This document shows positions 56,877 through 64,000 of a DNA stretch of 64,000 bases, piece after piece; position 1 is the first letter of the stretch, and each line of letters begins with the position of its first letter. A program made the position numbers and the translations under genes. Below the pieces are notes generated by a model. It was not told where the DNA came from. It made no database searches and saw nothing but the letters and a program-made list of their open reading frames with translations. This DNA is from Xiphydria camelus. Lineage: Eukaryota; Arthropoda; Insecta; Hymenoptera; Xiphydriidae. The stretch spans positions 33,139,250 through 33,203,249 of the forward strand of contig OY783192.1 of assembly GCA_963678675.1 (NCBI GenBank). The letters run 5' to 3'.

Positions 56877-58136
56877 GGTGCACTTCTCCTTTTAGTTTTT
56901 TGAATAAATTATGTCGACGAGCTACTGATTATTCCAACCTGCCTCGTCAAAATATCGAAATCGGCTCTGCCGATATTCTAGAATAGCTTTTATTACACCT
57001 AATAAGAAAACGCATCATGCAATTCCGCTTAATCGAGACTTGTGCATTTCTCATTTCAATTTTCGAATAAACACAATGATAAACTTCTGATTATTCCAAC
57101 TCGCCTCTTCGAAATATCGAAATCGACCCTATCAATATATTCTACGACAGCTTTTATCGCATTTATCAATCAATAAACGTATCATGCAATTCCGCAAAAT
57201 CAGAACTCGTGCATTTCTCCTTTCAATTTTCAAATAAAGGCAATATGATAAGTTATTCATTATTCCAACTCGCTTTGTCGAAGTATCGAAATCCAGCCTA
57301 CCAATGTTCTGCTACAACTTTCATTGCACCTGTCGAGAAAATGCATCATACTGTTTCGTAAAATCGGGACGTGTACCTACTTAGTTTCTTTCAGTTTCCG
57401 AATAAACGAAATGACAAGCTACTGATTACTCCATTCTGCCTCGTCGAAACATCGAAATCGACTATACCAATATTCTACGATAGGTTTTATCAGACCTATG
57501 AATAAGAAAATGCATCACGCAATTCTACATAATCGGAACTGGTGCATTTCTCCCCTCAATTTCCGAATAAACGCAATGACAAGCTATTACTAATTATTCG
57601 ATTCTGCTTCATCGAAACATCGAAATCGACTCTTATCAATATTCTACGATAGGTTTTATCAGACCTGTTAATAAGAAAATGCATCGTGCAATTCTACGAA
57701 ATCGAAAAACTGGTGTATTTCTCCTTTCAGTTTCGGAGTAAGCGCAATAATAAACTGTACTAATTGAGTCGTTTGGTTTCAAAATCGGTCACCTCCGTTT
57801 TTGATAAAATCGACCATCTCCATTAAAAAAATTATAATGCAGCAAAATCTTCCAAGAATTTTTTGTATACACATATGGATTAGTTGTCCCGAAGCAATAT
57901 ACTTATAGGTATATGTACCAAGAATCGCATAAATTAATGCTTGCACTTCTATGGTACATATTTTTTGAAGTCCTGATAAATTTGCTTACTTGGAGTTGGC
58001 CGATTTTGAAACTAAGCGACTCAATTATTCCAACCCGCCTCATCGAAACACCGGAATCCACTCTACAGATATTCCACGACAGCTTTTAACGTACCTATCG
58101 CTAAACCGCATCATGCAATTCCGCGAAATCGGTTAC
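56877..58136. repeat. Minisatellite array, about six and a half units of 162-171 bp
   Basis: Units begin with a GTGCATTTCTCCTTTCA-like block at about 56878, 57042, 57209, 57371, 57542 and 57713. Each then has GAATAAACGCAATGA, ATTATTCCAACTCGCCTC, CGAAATATCGAAATCGACTC, ATTCTACGA and ATCATGCAATTCCG. The units differ from each other by roughly 15-20 percent. The last unit is split by a 257-bp MITE. Confidence 0.85.
57766..58022. repeat. 257-bp MITE inserted in the minisatellite, AATT duplication
   Basis: GAGTCGTTTGGTTTCAAAAT faces ATTTTGAAACTAAGCGACTC (26-bp inverted ends). AATT lies directly before (57762-57765) and after (58023-58026). Removing the element and one AATT restores the ACTAATTATTCC-type unit sequence. 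Confidence 0.85.
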
Positions 58137-59057
58137 CGAATGCAGATGCGCGATTGCACGCACCACGCATGCTAATCGCGCGGCGTCGTCTGGTTGCGCC
58201 GAGGCCTCTTCCGAGAACCGATGACTTATAAACGATCGATACTCACGCGCGCGGGCGAACAATGGAAGTCGACGTCGCGCTACTTTAGCTTTGGGTCAAG
58301 ACCGCGTGATGCACTCGTTAGCATACGGCACTGGTCGCTTTAATTGCAACCGGTGGTGTGATCGGCGACCGCGACGCACATCCGCGTATCGCCGGGGGCG
58401 GCAACGACGCGGTGCGCGACGGTCTGGACAATGTTTCGTTGTATCGGACGGTGCGCACAAAACGCGGACGACGCAATGCGTCAAAGTAGCGTCCGGTTCA
58501 CAGTGGGTACTCTTCGCGCAGAGTCGCGTCACCCTCTCCCGCCCTTTTCTTCCCTTTATGCAGATCCGTTTCAAAGGTACGCGGCGTAAATGAAGAAAAA
58601 AAGGAAATATCCGAGCGGCGCGTCCACCCTCTCCCGCCGCTGCACTCTCGCGACGCGTCCCGGGACTCGTATCCGCGCTGCAGCGGCACAACGCGGGGAC
58701 CCTTTTAGGACCTTTTGTCCTTCCGCGGCGCTCAGCACTTCTCCGCCTCGTTTCATTCGCATAACGAGAACGAGTTCCCGCGAAAGGGGAGCCCCGTTTT
58801 GCCCGGGCAAAAAATTGTCGTTCCGCCTGGTATTTTCTTTTTTTTTCTCCGCCCTTACGCGAGCCGGCGTAACGGGCGCAAAAGGCGGAGTGGAGCGCTG
58901 TAAAGCGGGGCGAGCGCGTCGTTTCGCCGATCGCGCGGGAGTGTGGCCGCACCGGCGCGAATTCGGGTTACTCGGCGTCACGGAAGGAAATCGACTGCGA
59001 TTTACTGATCGTCTGTCTCTATGAAGTGAAATATATCGTTCTAATTTTGATTTCTAG
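58137..59057. other. CpG-rich unique intronic DNA, no gene established
   Basis: A 218-codon minus-strand frame (58296-58952) overlaps open frames on both strands. It is Arg/Ala/Gly-rich with no domain. Confidence 0.4.
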
Positions 59058-59149
59058 GTAGGGTAGAACGAGGGTAAAAAGCGCTGTTCGCTAGATTTTT
59101 ATGAATAAAGCGTTTCGTTTATTCGCGATCAACGTTATCCGGCAGCTGT

Positions 59150-59619
59150 CCCAGGGGGAAAAATTCTATATGGATTATATAGAGTCCGTATATGGATCTG
59201 GTCCTATATACCGTGTGAGGCTAAATATACTCGCCAGGAAAGAAACTTCAATCACTATTATCTCATTATGTCTGAGCTATTGGCTCATATTTATATAACA
59301 CTTTTTTGAAGATTATATTTTTATCCACAATAAAGTCTTATATCGATATAAGCCAAATGTTCATTGATAATGAGATAATAGTGATTGAAGTTTCTTTCCT
59401 GGCGAGTAAGTTTAACCTCATACAATGGGGTATGATAAATAATTTCTATGCAAACCATATATAGACTATATACGGATTATGCAAAAATTTAAAAGATTCA
59501 AATAATCCATATATAGTATTATTCATATGTGGTTTATATAGAAATCATATATAATCCATATAGGATCAAATCCATATATAAGAACTATAACACAAACCAT
59601 AAAAACTTTTCTGCCTGGG
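59150..59619 (+). repeat. Family G MITE nested in O, itself carrying L
   Basis: CCCAGGGGGAAAAATTCTAT faces AAAAACTTTTCTGCCTGGGG. The interior CCATATATAG words are interrupted at 59214-59422. Confidence 0.75.
59214..59422. repeat. Family L fold-back nested in G
   Basis: TACTCGCCAGGAAAGAAACT and CAATCACTATTATCTCAT at the left face ATGAGATAATAGTGATTG and CTTTCCTGGCGAGTAA at the right, giving arms of about 50 bp. The centre ACACTTTTTTGAAGATTA resembles the family L core. Confidence 0.8.
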
Positions 59620-59717
59620 GTCGCATACGGAGACTATTTCTACGTAACGGAATTATAAAATAGTGATTTATTTCCGAAGGCTAGTCGAATGGTACTTTTT
59701 AACCTATGGCACTTTTA

Positions 59718-59881
59718 CACGGAAAAAATATTTGTTTATTCAACCATCTCGATGAGGTTTAATACGGCGAACCTCACGGTGTAATTGTTTCAAATAGATA
59801 TTCACTTGTTTCAACTTCAAATTGATTGGTTCGCCATACTCAACCTCACCGATAGTTAAATGGAGCAAATTCTTTTTCAGT
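59718..59881 (+). repeat. Family K MITE nested in O
   Basis: CACGGAAAAAATATTTG and AAATTCTTTTTCAGT bound the shared K interior, CGAACCTCACGGTGTAAT and GATATTCACTTGTTTCAACT (compare 15128-15299). Confidence 0.7.
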
Positions 59882-59899
59882 CCACCTCCACTCTACCCC

Positions 59900-60811
59900 A
59901 TATACGCATGTTTTTTAAATTGAAACCGTACAACGATCATGCCTAATGTTACTCGTGAATAAAATATTAATATCAGCAGAGAGCCTCAATTTTGTATTTA
60001 AATTGAGCCTCTGCGAGATAAACCATAAACTAAGATACAGCTATCCAGAAATACCAAGCAATCACGTTACCGGTTATAATCAGAGAACCCTACTCATATC
60101 GCTACATCAATCTATCACCAACTCTCGGCCAAACGACCCGCGGCACGATCGCGATAACCGAACGCTAATTCGGATCAGAGCTCGCTCGCAACGTTCAACC
60201 GAAACGAATATGTAAATAAATTGAGAGTCACTGTGCCCGTGCCCGCGGAGTGTCGACTACCATTCCTCCCTTTTTTCCCTGCTCCTCTTTTTCTCCCGCC
60301 GCCGCGCCGAGTTTCATTGTCGTTGTAAACGCATGCAAATTGTGCGTATACCCGGGGTAAAGCGAGTAATATACGCGCCGGGGCACGCGGTATCAATTCC
60401 AACGGGATTAATTTGAGCGCAGTCATTGTTTTTTTTTTGCCGAGCGCGCGCGACAAAAACCCACGTGGGAAGCCCGCTGACTGTGCCGGGGACAATGTCT
60501 GCGAGGCGAGGGAGAGGAAAGATGAGCGAGAGAAGCGAGTCTCCATTGCAGCCTCCGCAGCGGGACCCAATTTAAATCGACTCGAAACTCTGCCCTTTTG
60601 CATAACGCGGTGGATTCCGCCCCATCGATTCGGCGCTCGTTCCGATTCAGTTGCAAATAATGTCTCCGCGGCGAACAAACGGCCTCTCGTCGTTTTGTTG
60701 GCACGTCGAGGGATTATCTCACTCGGATGGAACGGAAAGGAGCGAGTAAAACCTAATTAAGTCGCGTATACAGCGTACCTTTGACCGATCGCGCGTTCGT
60801 GTCTCCCGCAG
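59900..60811. other. End of the long intron, no further gene seen
   Basis: AT-rich to about 60170, then CpG-rich up to the acceptor. The last 14 bases, CGTGTCTCCCGCAG, are a weakly pyrimidine-rich acceptor. Confidence 0.45.
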
Positions 60812-61006
60812 AAGGACGATTTCGTGGCGATCGGCGCAGCGTTACGTCAGTATCTGCCGGAGAAGGACACCGCGTATATCCTCGACGTGGACCTGGACTT
60901 CTTCAGCACCAAGAACCCCTTCAAGAGCCTGCACGAGAGGGTCAACCTCTACGAGAGCCTTCGACCGCTCTACAGTTTCGACAGGCCCGAATCTACCGAT
61001 CCTGAG
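60812..61006 (+). CDS. UPF0489 / C5orf22-like protein, internal exon (part 2)
   Basis: The exon is 195 bp, exactly 65 codons, with acceptor AG at 60810-60811 and a GTGAGT donor at 61007. It continues the frame of the exon at 6355-6481. The peptide has the family hallmark AYILDVDLDFFSTKNPFKSL at exon residues 21-40, which aligns with VLDIDLDFFSVKNPFK of vertebrate C5orf22 as I recall it. The Asp triad (exon residues 25, 27, 29) resembles the metal-binding Asp motif of the arginase-like fold, so a metal-dependent enzyme is plausible but unproven. An aromatic LRPLYSF block follows. The low-complexity stretch that separates the two conserved blocks in vertebrates is absent here. If the intron after it were retained, translation would stop at 61039. 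The remaining carboxy-terminal exons lie beyond 64000. Confidence 0.9.
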
Positions 61007-61117
61007 GTGAGTGGAAGATCGCCGGAAAGATATCTGTAGCTGCATTGACGATGAAACGATTCGCGATGAACTGAGCGTTGTGAAAAAGTGAGGACTGAGA
61101 AATAAATAATGAAATAA

Positions 61118-61410
61118 CACTGAAAGAAATAACTGTTGGTGTCGAAAAAAATGTTTCTTGAATCGAGAACATTATGATCTTACAGATTTTCAAGAATACA
61201 GACTCTCGATCAGAAGAATATACGTATATTCTTGATTTAATAAACAAATCGTGGGAACAATACATTTTTTTTTGCGTGAAGAAAAATTATTCGAGGCTAT
61301 CAAATATTTGCTTACACGAAGAAAACCATGGCTTGATTGTACAATTACATATATAATGTTTTTGATTGAAAGAAACATTGTTCTGGCATTAGCAATTATT
61401 CTTTTCAGTG
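61118..61410 (+). repeat. Family F MITE
   Basis: CACTGAAAGAAATAACTGTT and AGCAATTATTCTTTTCAGTG bound it. CACGAAGAAAACCATGGCTT is the inverse of the block seen at 33217, so the orientation is reversed. It lies 111 bp after the exon donor. Confidence 0.75.
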
Positions 61411-61498
61411 ATGGCTAAAAGCGAACTCGTGTGCGTTGATCGAATTCCAGGTGCAAAATCAATTCTAAGAACAGAGATAGCACCAAGAATCTTCTTTA

Positions 61499-61678
61499 CA
61501 CTGAGAGAACAGTTTATTTATAATTAATAAACCATTACTGGTAACTGTTTAGAATCAAATAAACGTTTTAATAATTAATAAATATTTTTTTGTTCCAGTG
61601 AAATACATTTACTTGATCATAATCAAAAGTATACGTTTAATAATTATAAATAAATTGTTCTTTCAGTGCACTGAGCGA
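61499..61678 (+). repeat. Family E MITE
   Basis: CACTGAGAGAACAGTTTATT at the left and TAAATTGTTCTTTCAGTG at the right. The next element starts at the very next base. Confidence 0.7.
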
Positions 61679-61892
61679 ACATTTTATTGAAACGTATACC
61701 TACTTGTTTATGGTGAAAGAAATATTTCGTTGGGCCAAGTAAATATTCATAAACCGTCACTATTTTCATGCTCGAATAGAATAAGTATCTTAATAATTAA
61801 CATATATGCATATTTGAATGACCCAACGAAATATTTCTTTCGCAATAACCAAGTACCTGTTTATTAACTATAAATGAACTGTTTTCCCGGTG
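61679..61892 (+). repeat. Family E-like MITE abutting the previous one
   Basis: CACTGAGCGAACATTTTATT and ATGAACTGTTTTCCCGGTG. The interior has GGTGAAAGAAATATTTCGTT and its inverse, the sub-type of 22750-22971. Confidence 0.7.
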
Positions 61893-61894
61893 TA

Positions 61895-62133
61895 TGCGCA
61901 CGGAAAAAAGGAAACTAGCAATTTGTACTATCTCATTCATAATGTTGAAACTCAAGCTCATTTTCAAGAATTTGTACAGAGGACATATTTCTATTTACCG
62001 TTTACAATAAGACACACACACACACACACAGATACTAATTTAATCAGATATAATATCTGTACAGGAATTTCGATCAGTTGAATCTTAGTTTATGCTAATC
62101 AAACTGTAATTCGTGCAATTTTTTTTCTCCGTG
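61895..62133 (+). repeat. Family T MITE
   Basis: GCGCACGGAAAAAAGGAAAC at the left and TTTTTTTTCTCCGTG at the right. AACTGTAATTCGTGCAATTT is the inverse of a block at about 55806-55845. It includes an (AC)n run at 62012-62030. Confidence 0.55.
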
Positions 62134-62135
62134 TA

Positions 62136-62637
62136 CACAGAGAAAAAGAATTAATTGGATCTACTCAAAATTACTTACAGGGTCGCAAGTAATTATTTAT
62201 TTACATCAATTAGATCTTTTTTCATATAATTGAACATTCTTTCCCTGCAATCATACACACGGAGTATATTAATCACCGTTATACTCGTAAGTACTTGATA
62301 ATAAATTTGACATTTTGGAGAAAGTATTGCATTCATTTCTTTACTGTATGTCAACAGTTGGCATAGGTACATCTAGTGAACTGCATTAAACGTATGTCAA
62401 TTATTGTCATACAGTAAAGCAATAAACGCAATACTTTCCCAAAAATGTCAAATCTATTATTTAGTATAACAGTGATTAATATACTCTTCTCTCCGTATAC
62501 GTAGGTACTATTCCACATGATTGAGAGGAAGAGATATTTCATTGATGTATTACAAGATTTCATCGATATCAATAAAATAATTACTTGCGACCCCGCGAAT
62601 AATTTTCAGTAAATCCAATAAATTCTGTTTCTCTGTG
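62136..62637 (+). repeat. Family D MITE carrying nested palindrome U
   Basis: CACAGAGAAAAAGAATTAAT and AAATTCTGTTTCTCTGTG bound it. The interior matches 20648-20895 up to GCAATCATA and again from GTACTATTCCACATGATTG. Confidence 0.75.
62256..62500. repeat. Element U, about 245-bp palindrome nested in D
   Basis: CACACGGAGTATATTAATCA faces GATTAATATACTCTTCTC with CCGTATAC following. TTTGACATTTTGGAGAAAGT faces ACTTTCCCAAAAATGTCAAA, and TTTACTGTATG faces CATACAGTAAA. The arms are about 110 bp. Confidence 0.75.
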
Positions 62638-63098
62638 CAATTGTGTAAAACTTAAATAGAAATGTCTCCTCTGTACAAATTCTTGTAAATGAATTCGAGT
62701 CTCAGCGCTACTGGATGAAGCGGTAAAAATTGTTTCTTTTTCGTACACATTGAACTCTTCTACGCGAACCTATTCGTTCGGGAAGTCGAGCAGAAAGTGT
62801 CCTGAGGTCCTTGCAACTTTTATAGCGCGCGCGCGTCTCGCGTCGAGGATTCCGTAAAGATTCGCGAATAATTAGGCGATGGAACAATGGGAGCCAGAGG
62901 GTCCCCGTGGCAGGCCGGATACACAATGCACGGGCGTGCCACGGTCGGGATAATAGACAAGAGAACGACTCGATGGGGTTTGGGATTCGACGGGCGGACG
63001 AATGGACGGACAATAATGGCGCGGGCCATTGTCTCCGTCGCTACGGACTGCCAACATCCGCCAAGGGTCGCGCCACCTCATCTGCATACGCGTCCAAC

Positions 63099-63119
63099 CG
63101 CGCGCGCGCGCGCGCGCGC
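63099..63119. repeat. (CG)n microsatellite
   Basis: An alternating CG run of about 21 bp, rare outside methylation-poor genomes. The TACGCG just upstream extends the Z-DNA-like alternation. Confidence 0.9.
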
Positions 63120-63679
63120 ACGCATTTCGGAGAGATCCGGATCGTCCCTTTTTCACCGCCGTCGACTTTATCCGGGCCGCGCGTGCTCTTACGAATCCAT
63201 CCGGGACCCAGGGACACACGCGGTACCAAAGCGCGCGTATCACAAGACGGGGACTCATAAAGTAGCGCAGTCCGATGCATCCGATAGAGACAGTACAGAG
63301 AACTATCTCTAATTTATCGTAAAACGTGGATAGCACCCGGGTCGAATATTTTGAACTGGTAAGCCCTGCTAAGAATTAACGTTTGCGGGTCTAAAAAAGG
63401 AATGAATTAGGTTCTAAGAAAATATTCTCGTAATGTAAAAAGTAAACCTCTTGCTTGTCCTTTGATAACCTAGTTACGGTGAACGTCAGATGTATACAGG
63501 ACTAACACGGATTTGTTATAATAGACCTGGGAAAAAGCCGTTATTATCCTATCGCATTCTCTTTCAACGGTACTAACCATGTCTAAGAAGACCTTCTGAA
63601 TTTTATTTCCCCCACCCTTTTCCCCTTCCTTCCACGTGTAAATGAATATGCAATTATTTAATTTGTATTTAACATATTT

Positions 63680-63680
<1 letters not shown>

Positions 63681-63712
<32 letters not shown>
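63681..63712. repeat. (GA)n microsatellite
   Basis: A GA dinucleotide run with one AAA interruption. A TC run follows at about 63738-63754, so the two can pair. Confidence 0.9.
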
Positions 63713-63785
63713 CCTCGCCGAAGGGAGCGCGTCTTCTTCTTCTCTCTCTCTCTCTTCGCGCGCGCGGAAGAAGATGATACAACTT

Positions 63786-64000
63786 GCATTGTATACATCC
63801 ATTTACTTCATTTTGTTAGTTTAGCCCGCTCTATTACTTACCTTAATTCTTAATCACTCGTTTACATTCTTAGCTATTTTCTTAGTTAATTATTAGTTCT
63901 GACTTAATCTTGTTAGTTTAGCCCGCACAATTCGCATTGTATACTTCCATTTACTCTATTTTGTTAGTTTAACCCGTTTTATTACTTACTTTATCTATCA
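63786..64000. repeat. Tandem repeat, unit about 146 bp, cut by the window end
   Basis: GCATTGTATACATCCATTTA, TTTTGTTAGTTTAGCCCG and TATTACTTAC at 63786 recur in order from 63932 with a few substitutions. The array probably continues past 64000. Confidence 0.65.

Larger units (their letters stand above)
59058..59899. repeat. Family O MITE carrying nested G (with L) and K
   Basis: GTAGGGTAGAACGAGGG at the left and CTCCACTCTACCCC at the right match the uninterrupted 226-bp copy at 45615-45840. So do GCGTTTCGTTTATTCGCGAT, CGCATACGGAGACTATTTCT and CGAATGGTACTTTTTAACCT in between. Insertions of element G (59150) and K (59718) extend it to 842 bp. Confidence 0.8.
6482..60811 (+). other. 54,330-bp intron of the UPF0489-like gene
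   Basis: It opens with GTGAGT and closes with CGTGTCTCCCGCAG, and is flanked by phase-0 codons, so the two exons read straight through. At 54.3 kb it is a very long intron for a compact insect genome. It contains the assembly gap at 24305-24504, so the true length may differ. If the duplicated gap flanks are an artefact, it is about 0.8-1 kb shorter. I found no additional exon of this gene inside it, although a short alternative exon cannot be excluded by eye. Confidence 0.75.
61007..64000 (+). other. Downstream intron of the UPF0489-like gene (5' part)
   Basis: It starts at the GTGAGT donor in phase 0. No following exon is recognised before the window ends. MITEs fill 61118-62637. The rest, 62638-63785, is CpG-rich unique DNA with simple repeats and no gene seen. 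Confidence 0.65.

Noticed and set aside
58296..58952. 218-codon open frame on the - strand
   Set aside because: Same reason: both strands and several frames are open over the same bases, and no motif is recognisable.
1..64000. CRISPR arrays, bacterial operons, rRNA or viral genes
   Set aside because: No regularly spaced identical short repeats, no prokaryotic gene layout and no rRNA or recognisable viral coding sequence were seen. The repeats present are eukaryotic MITEs, satellites and microsatellites.

Overview
This is eukaryotic genomic DNA and almost all of it is non-coding. I recognise one protein-coding gene, on the + strand, seen as two internal exons at 6355-6481 and 60812-61006. They join in frame (phase 0) and encode part of a UPF0489 / C5orf22-like protein, a conserved family of unknown biochemical function thought to be related to the arginase fold. 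The first coding exons lie before position 1 and the last ones after 64000. The two exons are separated by a 54,330-bp intron, and the window also holds at least 6.3 kb of the preceding intron and 3 kb of the following one. CpG-rich unique DNA mixed with AT-rich miniature transposons suggests an insect, most likely a hymenopteran and possibly an ant. That assignment is an inference, not a proof.

The intron is a dense deposit of short non-autonomous DNA transposons (MITEs). I gave the families letters. Families A, C, D, E, F, H, I, K, Q, R and S share one end plan: a TA dinucleotide, then CACTGAGAAA or a close variant, with the inverse at the other end, around unrelated interiors. Families G, J, L, M, O, P, U, V, W, X, Y and Z have other ends or fold-back structure. 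Many copies lie inside one another. Q at 20305-21438 holds four elements, E at 54377-55288 holds three, O at 59058-59899 holds two (one of which holds a third), M at 8100-8791 holds two, and F at 8795-9729 holds one. These nests give a relative insertion history.

Other structures stand out. There is a 1,766-bp element with 457-bp terminal inverted repeats at 39201-40966. A pair of inverted tRNA-headed (SINE-like) arms surrounds a cysteine-rich peptide resembling the end of a piggyBac transposase (48677-49463). A nearly perfect 264-bp palindrome lies at 51349-51612. A tandem array of about 167-bp units (56877-58136) is interrupted by a 257-bp MITE with a clean AATT target duplication. A 200-N assembly gap at 24305-24504 is flanked by two near-identical 0.77-kb copies that are probably an assembly artefact.

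The spaces between repeats are GC/CpG-rich, with pyrimidine-rich microsatellites and a few short AT islands carrying TAATTA-type motifs that could be intronic enhancers. I see no complete nested gene, no functional tRNA or rRNA gene, no CRISPR array and no intact transposase. The strongest candidate for something undescribed is the nested MITE community with shared ends, together with the tRNA-headed inverted element.
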